From Talaromyces rugulosus (Eukaryota > Ascomycota > Eurotiomycetes > Eurotiales > Trichocomaceae): DNA of 64,000 nucleotides. Under the pieces are notes generated by a model, which made no database searches, was not told the origin of the DNA, and was given only the letters and a program-made list of their open reading frames with translations. The position numbers were made by a program, and so were the translations under genes. The stretch spans positions 1,984,001 to 2,048,000 of the forward strand of contig NC_049561.1 of NCBI RefSeq assembly GCF_013368755.1, written 5' to 3'. Positions 1-11,845 of this stretch are shown here, piece after piece; within the stretch, counting starts at the first letter, position 1, and each line of letters begins with the position of its first letter.

Positions 1-401
1 CCATCTTCGGGATTTTCTCCGACAAACTTGTCGTATGCGCTTCGGGTCTTTGCTGCATGCTTGATATTACGCAAGCTGCCCTTAGCGCCGGGGTCATTGG
101 TTTGAGACTGCACCCTTTTGGTTTCAATGTCGGCCGGCAAAGAATCCCCAGTGGCGGTCATAACCTCTCCGGTTTGTGCTACGTCGCGGGTGCTTCGTGG
201 CATATCGGTGGCGTTATCTGCAGCTATAGGCACTGTAGGCAGTCCAAGTCCATCATAGCTAAAACGGGGATCTTCACCCAGTTGGTCTGGGCGCGGTTTC
301 GAAGGAATCGTATTTTGAAGACCGGCATCGTTGGGCATGGCAGTTCCGGTTGGAGCCATGTCTTCGAGCTTGCCACCGCGATGAGAGTCGTTCCAAGACA
401 T
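1..401 (-). CDS. Partial hypothetical protein (N-terminal 133 residues)
   Basis: An open frame runs from an ATG at 401 leftwards to the window edge without a stop, so only the N-terminus is visible. The peptide starts [17 protein letters not shown] and is hydrophilic, rich in Pro, Thr, Asp and Gly, with no signal peptide or membrane segment, and looks largely disordered. The last visible part ([17 protein letters not shown]) is more basic and may begin a folded or helical segment. The family is not recognised. The frame and start are plausible because the next upstream region (402-1032) is non-coding, but an intron beyond the edge cannot be excluded. Confidence 0.55.
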   Translation of the reverse strand, partial: MSWNDSHRGGKLEDMAPTGTAMPNDAGLQNTIPSKPRPDQLGEDPRFSYDGLGLPTVPIAADNATDMPRSTRDVAQTGEVMTATGDSLPADIETKRVQSQTNDPGAKGSLRNIKHAAKTRSAYDKFVGENPED

Positions 402-1032
402 TTTTACTGAATGACTTCTAAGGATGACCAGTCTTGGACATGAAAGATAGAATGATCAATTTTTCTTTTCTTCTCGACGTCGATATCTTTTGATGTTTAG
501 TTTTCCATGGTTTTGAGCAGGCTATATATGGCTCCAGAGTGTTGGGGTTCCGCCCTGATGTCACTCAGATGCAATTATGTGGCGATGACATATTATCTCG
601 ACGACATCATTCCTGGAGTTGAGCAAGAATAACCGTCGTTCTTTTTATTGAAAATAAAAAGAATATGAATCATCATTTACGAATCATTCAGTATTTGGAC
701 TTGAGAAAAAAATATCATTGATTAAATTGCACGTGAAAACGATTCTCAAATGAATGGTAGATATATATTGTATTGACAGCCAAGAAATCAACTCCCATCG
801 AGATGCAAATTCCATTCATGTTTAACGCCAGCGTCGTTCTATTAAAGACTAACCTTCTGTTGGGTATCCACAACGCCGATGCACCCCCGAAACGCAAATA
901 AATGCCGGCAAAGTGGTATATTCAAGATCCAAAAGTCATCAGACATTCAGATATTCAAAATGCAAGTATGCTAAAAGCAGGGCTCTCGTATATTTGAAAG
1001 TAAATTAAGCAGCCATACAGCGTGTGCCTTGT
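402..1032. other. Intergenic: upstream of the edge gene, downstream of palF
   Basis: No gene is supported here. The sequence is A/T-rich around 600-720 and contains only short unconvincing frames. It should hold the promoter of the edge gene and the 3' UTR of palF. Confidence 0.5.
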
Positions 1033-3337
1033 TTAGCGTTGATATCGCGGAAGGGCTTCGTCGCCCCTGGCATCTAGGCTGCTGATATGTTCTTCTTCAT
1101 CCAAGATTGGCGCTGTAGGAGCGGCACTTGGGGCAATATCATGATGGGTATTACCTTCGGGAGAAGATACCGGAGCACTAGCCTCCATCATGAGACGTTG
1201 TCGTTCAAGCTCATTTTTGTCGTCGGATTGTGAGTGCGTCGGATAGTCTGAAACACGTGGTTCGCTAGGACCTGGTACAATTGTGTCGACAGACATAGCT
1301 GATGACTGCGCAGTCGTGCCATTAACGACTTGTGTTTGAGGCCGATCGTCATAGTGGAATTCTTCTTCAGGAATGTCAGGTGCTGTGGGAGCGGATGCAA
1401 CTGTTGAGGGGCCCGGAACTCCTTCGTCGGGAGGCTGACTTGGTAAAAGCATGCTCTCTTCTCGCTGGAGTCGAGTTTTTTCGTCTTCAGGTTCATGAGA
1501 ACTCGGAGCCTGTACAGCCTCTCCTAAAGAATGGAATTGTTGATCATTGGCAGGAGGATATTCGTGCCAATACAAGTCATTTTCGTGGTCATGATAGTTG
1601 TTGTGTGGATAATATTCACCGTTGTCGTAAAAGCCCTCTTCATCTGTATACATATTATAATGGGCGTCGGAAGTATCGTAGTCTGCAGATTGAGGATTGG
1701 CAGCAGTGTCTGGAGCCGATGCGTTTTCGTCTACTTGCTGTTGCTGCCGTCGATTCGAATCGCGCGTCCCAACCACGACTTCAAACACCACAGCTACAAC
1801 CCCTTTTTCACGCCGAATTTGGTCTGTATCCAAAATATTGCCGGACCAATTCGATGTCACCGAGCTGTTACCTGTGTCAGAAAAGGAATGGACCTGGCCA
1901 CTGCTAGAGAAGTTGCTCCCTCCCGAGACCATGTTTAATCGGGGTAGAAAGCGATCCGAGGTAGCTAATTTGCCACGTAGATCAATCACTACTTCGACAT
2001 AATACCTGAAACTAATCATGGCGCCAGGTACGCGAGTTATGGTAGGGAAGGAGTCTTCGGGTAATCGAATTGATGACTTGATGTTAGCAGTCATGGTCAT
2101 GGGGTCGACAATTAAAGGCGCAAATGTTTGAGAAAGGTCTTTTCGGAAAACGCTACTACTGCGCCCGGTACCCAAAGATAGTCCACTCAGCCCAGTCCTT
2201 GATTTAGGAATGAAGTCTTCATAAACCTTTTTGCCTTCGGCATCCGAAGGCCCAAGAGGTATTGCAGGGTGCATATCAATCCGACCTTGTCGGAATAAGG
2301 TGATAATTATCCCATGAGGACTGCGAACTTGACGAGTGTGGTTAATGGTGATTTTCATAGGAATTGTATCGCCAGGCAGGGCTCCCGATCGTGCGAGTTC
2401 TGCCGTTGCTGTGATGTTTTTTCCGACTGAGGACGCGGATGTACTGCGCACACTACCAGTTCGATTTGTGTCACCAACCACTTGAAAGCTTTGACTGCTT
2501 GTGCTCAAACGACTGGAAGAGCTAATATCGCTCGGTGCAGGGCTCAATGGCGGCACTGGGTCTTGCACGCTGAGCCCATTGGAGGCGGGGTCCTGAATTT
2601 GCTCGCCTGATTGGACCTTTTGTTTGAGTTTGGATTTGGATTTTTTGGAGACAGGTTCTAAAGAGACCACTCGAGGTTTCGGGGGCGGAAATGGAGCAAC
2701 ATCCAAATTTTCCAAAACGGTTATTCGGCGGTGGCAAGAAGAAGTAGGTGCGATTGTCGTGGGACGAGTTAGGGTAGATGTAATTATATACGCTATCGTT
2801 CCGCGTTCAAACTACAGGTAAAAAAAAAGTCAGTATAAAAGTAGAGCGTTCGTCAAAGGAAGAGGAGGTTGTCACATTTATACTGCTCGGAAGATTGTAG
2901 GGCGGCAACTCCAATTCAAATTTGAATTTGTAGATGCCTTCTTTCAGACGACCATCACCACATAGAACCAATTCGTCTTCAAAAAGGGTTGCGAAACCAT
3001 TTCCCATGTATTCTCCGGCTCTCCTTCCTCTACCGGGGCCCATGAAGCCAACTTCGCGATTCGCTTCGCCTGGTAGAATGGTGTTTTTGAACACCTTGAC
3101 ATAACCGTGCAAGCAGACGACCAGGTGCGTGATACGGACGGGTTTCACGACTTTCAGGACGACTGTGCCCTTTATAATATCGCCTGGGAAGTAAGACCTC
3201 CATGGGTCGTCAGGTTGGACATAGTACTCTGAAATATTCCGATTGCGATTTCCAAAGTGCGAGGTCAGTTTATCGACCCATTTGTTCCGTTGGGCTGACG
3301 GGGCTGTAGGCTGACCCGACAAGGGTTCTACAGACAT
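1033..3337 (-). CDS. palF: Arrestin-like pH-response regulator PalF/RIM8
   Basis: Two exons, 2876-3337 and 1033-2811, joined by a 64-nt GT-AG intron, encode 746 residues. The join restores the arrestin sequence NLPSSIN-FERGTIAYIITSTL. An arrestin N domain lies at about residues 38-185 (PVRITHLVVCLHGYVKVFK, then ELELPPYNL), an arrestin C domain at about 290-450 (GDTIPMKITINHTRQV), and a long acidic, Ser/Pro/Gln-rich tail ends in ALPRYQR. In fungi PalF is the arrestin that binds the plasma-membrane pH sensor PalH and is ubiquitinated at alkaline pH, starting the Pal/Rim pathway that activates PacC. Length and layout fit the family. Assignment rests on remembered family patterns; another alpha-arrestin is the main alternative. 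Confidence 0.88.
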
Positions 3338-5888
3338 GACAATTCATACAGACACGGTGTTGAATCCATATAAAGGTGGTGCTGGGCTGTCGTGCGGGTG
3401 TCCGAATCGTGTTTGTCGGGGGGCCTGAGACTGCGACTCGAGGAATTCAGACAGCTAATTTTCTTAAGTCTCCCGTCCCGGTATATCGTAAATGATGTGA
3501 AAAATATGAATATTATCGGAGTCGAGAGGTATTGAGGTCGGTGCAGAATAAAATGCTCACGCGAGTGTAGGCAGAATGTCAACGCGGTGTCACGGAACAC
3601 ATTGTATCGGGACGCAACGAGAGGTAGGAATAGTGCGAAGCCGGTTCGGTTCAGAGCGAAAAGAATGGCGGTAAAAGATAAATTTCCGTTGAGTTGCTGG
3701 GCGAAAGAATGACTGGACTGCAGCGGAGGTGAGAGGAAGTTACAGGAGGAGGGGGGAAGTGATGCTGCCAGCGAGCGGGGATCGCACACGGCAAATACCC
3801 GCGCCGGACTGCGACACAACACGGAGGCGCAACGACGCCCGGTTCGAAGGAGTCGGCAGGCAAAACTCGATATCGATGGTGCGAATATAGGTGAAACGCG
3901 GTCGAGGTGGGAAGCGCGCAGCAGTGGAAAGGATGATAATAAGGCGCAGAGAGGATGACGCTGAAGATACGCGTGTCCGGGGTAGGAGCGACTAGAGGCG
4001 GAAGCCAAGACACCAAGAGACACGAAGCAGCGCGACAGAAGAAAAACCGCAGCGGTGGAATTGGGCGAGACGAGCGAAGTTAAGCACCGGGAGTCGGGCA
4101 CAGACAGGTCAAGCTTTTGAGGCGGGCCCTGGCCGGCGCGGCGATTCGCTTTGCCCTGTTAAGGCCCTTTTTAGCCCGGGGGCTGTGCCGTGTTGGGATG
4201 GTTTGATCGGATTAGCGACTTGCGTTGTGGTTCTGATTACTGAATTTAAGATTACTCCTCCGTGCTATTTGTACCCGGTCCAGTAAGCAGTTGCTTCCAC
4301 GTCACCATCGGCCGTTACGCGTCACAGCGAGACGTTTTGCTGGCTTGTTTGTGAACACATCTGCGTCTGGATCGGTGAGGACGGCGATCCTGGGATCCTA
4401 GTCAGCCCTGAGCTTGGCGATACAACGGCGTCAATCGGAAAGGAAAAGCTGATGCCAATCCAGTCGTTCAGCCTATGATCTCCTCCGCCCCGTTATCGCC
4501 TAGTTTGCTGTGTCTCAAAAAGAAGAACCCTGGTCTTAATTCGCGGTATATTGGGAGAGACTCAAGATGACTGGTCATCGGCAGTGGTCTGTTCTCGCTT
4601 CAACTTTCCGCAAAGTTGTTGACTAGCATCGGCTCCTTTTCGAACAAGCAGCACACACACTGTCGCACAACACGGTTTGTTCCTCAGACTCGACTTGGTG
4701 ATGGCTGTTCGCATCGGCATCAACAAGAAGAAGGAGAAGAAGAAGAAGAACAAACAGCAAGAGCAACCAGGACGGACTTCGCGACTTCCTCCAGCCTCGT
4801 GTGGGTCAGCCGTATATGGACTAGCGCCTTTTACTTTGGGCTTACGGCTCAGCAATGACTTCTTACTATGCAGTTCTTCTCCCCATCTCACTGCACATCA
4901 ATCCAGTCGTTAGAACCAAAAATATGCATGGCCGTATCACCTCACTTTTTCGGGCGTGCATAAGGTGGTCAGGCCACAGATGGATCGCCTCACAGCTAGC
5001 GGAACCCCGAGCTCCGCCAGACGTGACTCAGGCAGTCGTCTACCAACTCTGTAGATGTGATGAAGTCCGGCAATTGGATCTTTTGGTCTGATATATTTTT
5101 TCAGCGCTTTTGGCGAGACCCTCTCCGAATAACTCGGCTTGGTTTCATCTTGTCAGAACAGTGCAAGGTCGCTCTGAGCTATGAGAAACCGGTCAAGAAA
5201 CAAATGGCCACGCATAATATCTACAACAAAAGCCCGGGCAGTGCAACCAAAAAATCTCTCTCTATAAGTATCAATATGGAGCAGAAACCCGTCACTGTAG
5301 TATGAGGGCAAACGTCTTCGGGTTCGACCTCATTCGCTCTTCGGATATCCGGATGGTGCTGATCAAAAAATGCGAAGCCATGCAACAACAGACAGATCTC
5401 CAGCGCTGAACCGTTCAATGAATTAGCTGCTGAGAAAGCATTGATATCTGATGGGTTAGTCGATCATCTATGCACGCGAAGGTGGTGGTTCTGGTACATG
5501 TGGGATTCTTTCAATATGGCTGGACCGTGAGCAGCTGCAACCAACTATCTTTTTTTTCACGACAGTCAAAACTACCTTGACCAGATCGCTCAAATAACTG
5601 CTCAGATAAGTTTGCTGTTGTCAAACCCTCGTGCAGCAACAGTGCCTGTGATAGAGGCAAAGGCTTATCGCGCTCGAGTCGCTACCGAGGACGGTTATCT
5701 TGGCGCCTCAGCTCCACCTCGCAATCTTACACGAACAAACCGCAGCACCCCTAAATCTCATCGCTTTGAGAAACCGCGCGCACCTTTTTTTTCTCTCGAA
5801 TTTCTTTCATCAGTCGTTAGCAGAGTTTTCTCGGTCTATATTTTGGGTGTTTCTTTGTTTGCCTTCTGTCGATCTAGTTGTCTTTGCG
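3338..5888. other. Long divergent intergenic region palF / shr3
   Basis: About 2.5 kb separates two divergent start codons. The palF-proximal 0.8 kb is GC-rich and free of stops in one minus frame (to 4101), but that frame starts at GTG and its peptide is low-complexity, so I read it as leader or promoter DNA. A short AAG/GAA tract sits at about 4722-4751. CT-rich stretches near 5790-5830 precede shr3. No further gene is supported. Confidence 0.5.
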
Positions 5889-6687
5889 ATGGCTCTTAAG
5901 AGTGGGTCGTTCGCGACCTTTCTCATCGTCTGCCGTACGTAATTCTGGCCTCTGCTCACTTGCTGGAGACCCTCTTCAGGACGCGGGGTTGTTACTTCTC
6001 GGTGCATTTTCAAGCCATATGCGTTTTTATGGCTTGCTCGCATATATGCTCGATGCTGTGCGACGTGGCTAACCTTTCTCTGTGCTTATAGCGACGTGTT
6101 TCTTCTTGGGAATCATCTTCTCGCTTTTCCCATATGACTATCCACTGCTCTGGGCTGGGGAGCCCACACCTCCCTCGCACTATGACTACCTCGAAGCTCA
6201 CCTGCGCTTCCTCCACGCTTCGCCACCGTTGATTCCCCGTATCCTGCATATCGTCATTTTCGTCGGACTTGCCGGCGTGATTACAAAGCTGTACAAACCT
6301 TCCGAGTCGAACATGCTCTTTGATGGCGCGAGCCTGGTTCTCTATGTCTGTGGTGTGACTGTTTACATTGCCAATATTGTCAAGGGACTTCGTCTCGTTA
6401 CTGGCGGACAGTACGGTGTCGACTTGGCCGCAACCGAAGAGGACGCTGAACAAGTTCTTGGTCGGGAAGACAGTCTCAAAGTTCTCGCTGCTAGCAACAC
6501 CATTCTCGCCCTAATCCTGGTCGGTGTGTTGGTTCTCCAAGCTGGACAATGGTATGCCGAGAGGAAGGACGAACAGGAATCGGCGAAATTCGACAAGAAG
6601 AGTGACAACCCGCCCAAGAAAGATCGCGCCGAGTCTCCTGTCGCCACCCGAGCAGCGACCCGTCAAAACAGCAAGAAAAGGCAGTAG
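5889..6687 (+). CDS. shr3: Shr3-type ER membrane chaperone for amino-acid permeases
   Basis: Exons 5889-5934 and 6092-6687 are separated by a 157-nt intron and give 213 residues. The join reads FATFLIVCPTCFFLG, which completes the first membrane helix and is typical of the family. Four hydrophobic segments follow (for example ILHIVIFVGLAGVITKLY, SLVLYVCGVTVYIANIV, NTILALILVGVLVLQAG), then a Lys/Arg-rich cytosolic tail ending KKRQ. Shr3 resides in the ER, where it prevents aggregation of newly made amino-acid permeases and promotes their loading into COPII vesicles. Length and four-helix layout fit. The basic C-terminus fits ER retention. The first intron is longer than its neighbours' but has good GT and AG signals. 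Confidence 0.88.
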
Positions 6688-7543
6688 TATTACTGTCCCA
6701 CTGTATCGGTCTCGAACCAGACTTTTCAAAATCCCTTTGCTCATATTATTTACTCGTGGTTGTTGAAATTGGTCTTCAGGTGGTTGAAAAAAGTCGGATT
6801 GAAATTATATAATCTGTATCTCCCCGTGGAACTTCGTTTAGCCCTGCCATTTGTACAGTGAGGGCCATTTTTTTTTAAATGACATTAAAGGCAATGTCTT
6901 AGTCTCCATTAGGAAAAGTGCTTATCTGACGATGACTACCTAAACTATTTCAAGGTTGAAACTTGAATTTAAAGAAAATATGTCTTACCACTAGGAAATA
7001 GACAAAGTAAGGAAAAATGGCACGTAAGAAAACTACCTAGTATCCTAGTTATTGGCTTATTGGCCAGCCGGGGCAATCAAAGTGTTTTGAGGCTGTTGGT
7101 TCCATGTCTTTGTCAATACCGTCAAATTTATTTGGCGCCTATTTATTGAAATAGGAGGTGGTTCAAAGTGCTATAGTACAGAGCTTCTGTCAGGCTAAAG
7201 TAAACGCACCAGTACGTACTGCACATCCGATGCTAAAGTCGGCGGCAGGGTATCAAGCGCCAAAGGCCTAAAAGTGATATGCTGGCCTCTTGTTTACTTA
7301 TATAAAAAGCAGCAACACACACACATATACGATAAATCGTACTTTTTGGTGAATTCAATCAAAGAAAGAAATAAGGAAAAAAAAAAGAATTTGTAGTCAT
7401 TGCTCGTGTTGTCGATAATTGGCCAAAAATGAGGGTATTTTATTGTGCCACAAGAAAATCGCAAAGTAGATTGGTGTCATGAGTCGTTTGCTGGAGATTG
7501 CCAGTTTCAAGTTAAAGCTAGCTGTTGTCCGTTTGGGTCAGTG
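6688..7543. other. Convergent intergenic region
   Basis: This lies between two converging genes. It is A/T-rich, with T and A runs at about 6866-6880 and 7376-7386. No open frame of interest is seen. It probably contains both 3' UTRs. Confidence 0.5.
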
Positions 7544-8700
7544 CTAGTTTGAGGTCTCCGGAACGTAGACCCTTGTATCCGATTTTGAGAAGGAAAATGG
7601 ACTAAGAGGTATGTCCGGGGTGCGAGGACTAAGTGCCTTTGCAAATAGCCCATCAGTTGAGTCTGTACTCTCAGTGCGCGTTAGGGTATCCATGAAACCA
7701 AAATCCGCGGCACTGTTCTGTGCTTTTTGGAGTACTGGCGGGGGTTGATGTGATACAATCCGTTTCGTCTCTATTCCGGATGATTGCGGCGCATGACGGA
7801 AAGAGTTAAATGAAGAGATGGCGACATCAGAAGTCTCCGGAGATAGGAGATGGTTTCGTTCGTCGCCGTCACGGTGAATGTTGCTCCCTAAGACGAAATC
7901 AGTGCCGTTAGCAATCGATTGAAGTAGTACAATAATGTAATGCCATTATTACCTTCTGCTCTCTTTGTCAGATCTTTCTCACTAGTCTCCAATTTCAACC
8001 CCTTCAACTTATCCCCTAAGCTGCGACCACCAGTTGGCGAAACAGGTGTGGACACCTGAAAAGAAGACGAAGGAGTGGCCTGGGAAGGGGAAGAAATGCT
8101 TTGCGCTGGGGTGGAAACCGAAACGCCGTAGTTGGTTTCAATCCATTCCTTCTCCTGGATGGCCATCTGCAAGGCGACACCTTCGACATTTTCAAGAGAT
8201 TCATCCTTGATTTCCCTCTCCAAAGCCTGAAGTCGCTTCTTCGCCCAAATGGTATGCAAGACTCCCTTCTTTCCTGCGGTTCGCGCAGTGGCGCCAAGTT
8301 CCGGCGGAAAGATGGCGGGCAAAGGGTTGATTTGGATAGACTGCGGTTGCTTGACAGTGGCCGCCGAGTTGGGATGTTGCGTGTAGGTCAACGAGATCAC
8401 AGGCGGGACAGTCGTTCCGGGAGGCAGCAAGAAATAGAAGCGGCGCGTACTATCGCTTGTCTGTTCGTCGGCGGGCAGGACGGTCGTCTTCTCATGCCAT
8501 GAAACATGCCACGAGCCTGACTGTGAGGACGAGATATCGTCATCTTCCCATTCGACCATCAAGATCTTAGTGCCCTCGTTGCCTTTTCCGGCTTCGAACT
8601 CAAAGCGCGCCAGGGCCGCGATGGACAGGCTGCTCTCCGAGGCAAGACGAGGTGTCTCCAGCGACGGCAGGTCGTCGTCGGCAGCGAAACTGCGAGACAT
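7544..8700 (-). CDS. Conserved fungal protein of unknown function
   Basis: Exons 7953-8700 and 7544-7887 are joined across a 65-nt GT-AG intron to give 363 residues. The N-terminal half looks folded: an acidic Trp-containing segment (KILMVEWEDDD, WHVSWHEKTTVLPAD) is followed by a beta-type stretch (RRFYFLLPPGTTVPPVISLTY) and a charged helix (AKKRLQALEREIKDE). The second half is Ser/Pro-rich and disordered, with many SP/TP sites, ending TRVYVPETSN. There is no signal peptide, membrane segment or recognised catalytic motif. The second exon was recovered by splicing; without it the frame would run into intron sequence. The family is not recognised, though the pattern resembles conserved Pezizomycotina proteins. 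Confidence 0.75.
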
Positions 8701-9250
8701 GGTTTCAAGGGGTTGATTTGCACGTCAGAAAACCTGCGCGTGTCAACAACCTGGTGCGACGGTAGGCCTCTCAGAGATTGAGGGGGCCAAGAGCATGAGG
8801 ATAGGCAGGAGGGAGGGGCGGGGGTTGGGAAAGCGTGGAAAGGAGGGGAAATCACGGGATCTCTTTGAAGCAATCTCATCACAGCTAATATATTATTATG
8901 CAGCAAGTAATCAGTCTAGTCGACCGTGCTGTCCAGTGAGTGTCGACCTGGCCATTCTCGCCCGCAGTGCACCATCAAATCAGGCCTCGCGGCCGCATTG
9001 CGATCTGCATTGTTTCTAATTATAGTATCGCATATCGCCTAGCCGGCGGTTAGGTCCCGGACATTCGTTTTTCCCGGTCCGTTTGCGTCGTCTTATTGTT
9101 TCCCAATCAGGGCAATGCCGGTCGAGATGGCATGCAGTTGATAATTATCTCTCAGTAGGAGGGAAATAAAGGATTTTATTCTTTTTGCCTTTTTTTGGGC
9201 GACAAAGATTCGTCTACACCTATTTGATGCGTATACGCTGGATATTAGAT

Positions 9251-9300
9251 AACCCTAACCCTAACCCTAGTGATCCCGATAACTCTACTTAACCCTAACC
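9251..9300 (+). repeat. Interstitial telomere-type repeat (CCCTAA orientation)
   Basis: Three and a half CCCTAA units at 9251-9270 and two more at 9289-9300 are separated by 18 bases. This is the complement of the fungal telomere repeat TTAGGG. It lies within a chromosome-internal, gene-poor stretch, so it is an interstitial remnant or a telobox-like promoter element. Confidence 0.85.
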
Positions 9301-9462
9301 TTGCTCCAGACCTTGCGATTGGAAGGCTGCCCAAACAAATTACACTCGCCTCAGACTACCCATTCTCAACCTGTGGTCCACTTTGATCGACGTCTGTCGT
9401 AATAATAGCATCAACTGAGTTTCTTCAGGGCCCTGCTACGAGCATCCAGGGGCAAACTGTTC

Positions 9463-9837
9463 TCAGAGTTCAATGGTGAAAACAAAACGATTGGTATCGA
9501 GATCGTTTAAGATCTCGATACGTTTCTTCAGAGTCTGCAGCTGCAGGTTATTAGCGCCGAAGCTAAGAGGCTCTACTCTATAATCTTCCGTCGAGAGTAT
9601 GATTGGCTTGAAGGCCGTTGATAGCTCGATGCATAACATCACTCTGAACTCCTCGATTGGCGCTAAGTAGGGAGCCAGTTGGATGGAAGCGCGATGTGTG
9701 AAGAAAGCTAGTGAGAAGCCGGTTGTTTGAGAAATGCAGGTACTGCGAATCACGGCGAAGCTCTTCGTTCGCATCGTGTCGACGGCGCGTATGTGCATAT
9801 CAGTACTTGAACTAATAGTTTGTTGATACCATGCCAC
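9463..9837 (-). CDS. Small orphan ORF beside the telomere-like repeat
   Basis: A minus-strand frame gives up to 124 residues without an intron. The first ATG-initiated product starts at 9798 (MHIRAVDTMRTKS). The peptide is balanced in composition and ends QLQTLKKRIEILNDLDTNR followed by FVFTIEL, which looks more protein-like than the surrounding shadow frames. No signal peptide, membrane helix or family is recognised. Its position 160 bases from an interstitial telomere repeat suggests a subtelomeric-type or fast-evolving gene, or a fragment of one. Coding status is uncertain. Confidence 0.3.
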   Translation of the reverse strand: MAWYQQTISSSTDMHIRAVDTMRTKSFAVIRSTCISQTTGFSLAFFTHRASIQLAPYLAPIEEFRVMLCIELSTAFKPIILSTEDYRVEPLSFGANNLQLQTLKKRIEILNDLDTNRFVFTIEL

Positions 9838-11227
9838 TAGCCTTGTCGAGGCACCGTTTGGTCTCGGTGGCTAGTTACTATTCGCTTTGCTCATTTCAAA
9901 AACAATTCGATGTGGCCTATATTAAATATTCTATATAGACTTGTCAGCTCGTTTGGTCGAGTATCGGTTGCTCATGTAGAGCGCAGCGCTATCAGTCAGG
10001 TTACATTCCATGAACCATGGACACAAGCGCTTCAAACTCACGCCCCAAAACAAGCCCCAGTTTGCTAAGGTAGCTCTGCTGCAATAATACTTCCAAGCCA
10101 CGGCGATCTATAGGCCAAATGAAAGTCGGTGAATTGATGATAGCCAGCAGTTGGGCGTATCCGAAGCCAAGCCTTAGTGCACGGCGGGTCCTGTCGACAC
10201 TCGAAACAAGTCGAAACAGGGGAGCCGCGCGCTTTCTCCTCTGCAGCCAACCAGAGCGTCTCAGCACCAGGCACCTCAGCGCCGTGCTGAAACACTCTAA
10301 GAGGGAAACAAAGCCTGAAGCTACATCATTCGCACGAGAGCACTGCTTGAGGCTTGCTCCAGATAGCGCGCGGGAACTCAAACAAACCACTGTTGTCGTC
10401 GGCGGTTACCAAACCAGGAAATGTGTGTATATAATGTGCGGCCATATCCCAGCTATCTAGAAATCGAAAACCCTCAAGTATTTGAATTCTATTGTTGTGA
10501 CGTCTTTTTTCTCTTGTTCTTTCTTTCCTTGCGATTCTTCTATTTCGGCCCACTCATTTGTGCATACTTTTGCCCTTTTCTTCCCTTTACTTGATTTGTC
10601 GAGTCGCAGCACTCTATTCTGGTCCGATTGTCTGGTTATAATCTGCTTCCCGAATAGACTTGCCTCGCCCCCGAGACCAAAGACAGTTGACCTGGCTGAC
10701 GGCTCTCGGAAAAACATTCAAGAGTAAGTCTCTTGGGATTCTGCGCCGCTAGGGCAGCCCGGCCGTTTTCGGTTAGTGTATTTTTCTAACGTGCGCGGTC
10801 ACAGACTTGTATTAATACTTTACGTTTCGGCCTTACACGTATTACGACCGTCATCAGCATACACCACGCCAGATCTATTGTCTGTTAAGGGTGTGATCAC
10901 AGTCCACAGCCACTGGTCTGACTACGGACAACTAGTCTCTTTTCATGTGGTTGGACGATAACGCCTTGTGACTTGCATCTGGGGCTCCATCGCTTTTATT
11001 TCTCAATTTCTTATTCCGACTTATTACACCCCTTCTCCCTCCGGTTCCGCGTCCACTTTCACAAACAGACCAAGTCCCCAGCCAAACTCCTGCTTTGACT
11101 AGAACATTCGGTCACAGTCACCTTGCAATCGCTTTATTCAAGTCGCGACTGACTGGCTTCTTCCCTCAACAAAAAAAGTCCGACCTTCATCTTAATCTTC
11201 AGAACGCGCTCCGCTTAGCTCTCGAAG
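9838..11227. other. Upstream region of the SP-rich protein gene
   Basis: Several overlapping frames on both strands are mutually inconsistent and low-quality, so no gene is called. Pyrimidine-rich stretches at about 10500-10580 and 11020-11160 are typical of fungal promoters and 5' UTRs and probably serve the gene starting at 11228. Confidence 0.4.
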
Positions 11228-11845
11228 ATGGCTCCGACCAAGCCAACGCTTCACCCACTCAAAACTCCTAAAAACACTGCATTTCCCTCGGAGATTCAGA
11301 GTGCCACACCCTCTTCGATATCCGATATAAAGAGTGACCCAATATCGACTCCTATCACTCCTCCGCTCGCCTACACCGAATTCCTCAAAGCCATGACCCC
11401 CGTCTTCACGAGTCCATCCAGTCCCGGGGTTAGCTTCCCCCGATACCCTATTGAGAAAATAAGCACACCAACGTCTCAACCTGCCTCGGCAACATTGCCT
11501 TCATTTGCCAAGGGAGAAACTGTCAAGTCCGCAACATTTCCTCCGAAATATTTACACACCCCGCTTTCAGCAAAATCTCCTATCGGGCGGCGACGTATGA
11601 AGGTGTCACCCATCAAGACATCTTTCAAAGGAGCATCACCAACCACAAAGTCACCTCTAAGCGCCTCGGCTCTTCGGTCTCCGTACACACAATCCGAGTG
11701 GAAGCTAAGATACGTTGAAACACCTCGCAGTGCGTGCGGGAAATCAGTCAGTGTGAAACAAGTTGTCACTAGAACGGTTACCTATAAGCGGACTCCTTTG
11801 GAGCAGCCTCCGAAAGGAAAGCGGCGGAAGACTACCCAAGTTTAA
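11228..11845 (+). CDS. Conserved Ser/Thr-Pro-rich protein of unknown function
   Basis: A single exon encodes 205 residues from the first ATG after a long CT-rich leader. The protein is basic and rich in Ser, Thr, Pro and Lys, with repeated SP/TP sites (TPLSAKSPIGRRRMKVSPIK, PLSASALRSPYTQSEWKLR) and a basic tail ending KGKRRKTTQV that could be a nuclear localisation signal. A short conserved-looking hydrophobic patch is PPLAYTEFLKAMTPVF. There is no enzyme motif. The many proline-directed sites suggest a phosphorylated nuclear or cytoskeletal protein, but this is inference; the family is not recognised. Confidence 0.7.
   Translation: MAPTKPTLHPLKTPKNTAFPSEIQSATPSSISDIKSDPISTPITPPLAYTEFLKAMTPVFTSPSSPGVSFPRYPIEKISTPTSQPASATLPSFAKGETVKSATFPPKYLHTPLSAKSPIGRRRMKVSPIKTSFKGASPTTKSPLSASALRSPYTQSEWKLRYVETPRSACGKSVSVKQVVTRTVTYKRTPLEQPPKGKRRKTTQV

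Noticed and set aside
3328..4101. 257-residue minus frame directly upstream of palF
   Set aside because: It begins at GTG, is Ser/Leu/Arg-rich without domain features and overlaps the palF start; best read as leader or promoter DNA.
9940..10015. tRNA-like string (GCTCGTTTGGTCGAG with a later GGTTACATTCC)
   Set aside because: It looks like A- and B-box fragments, but no acceptor or anticodon stem pairs could be drawn.
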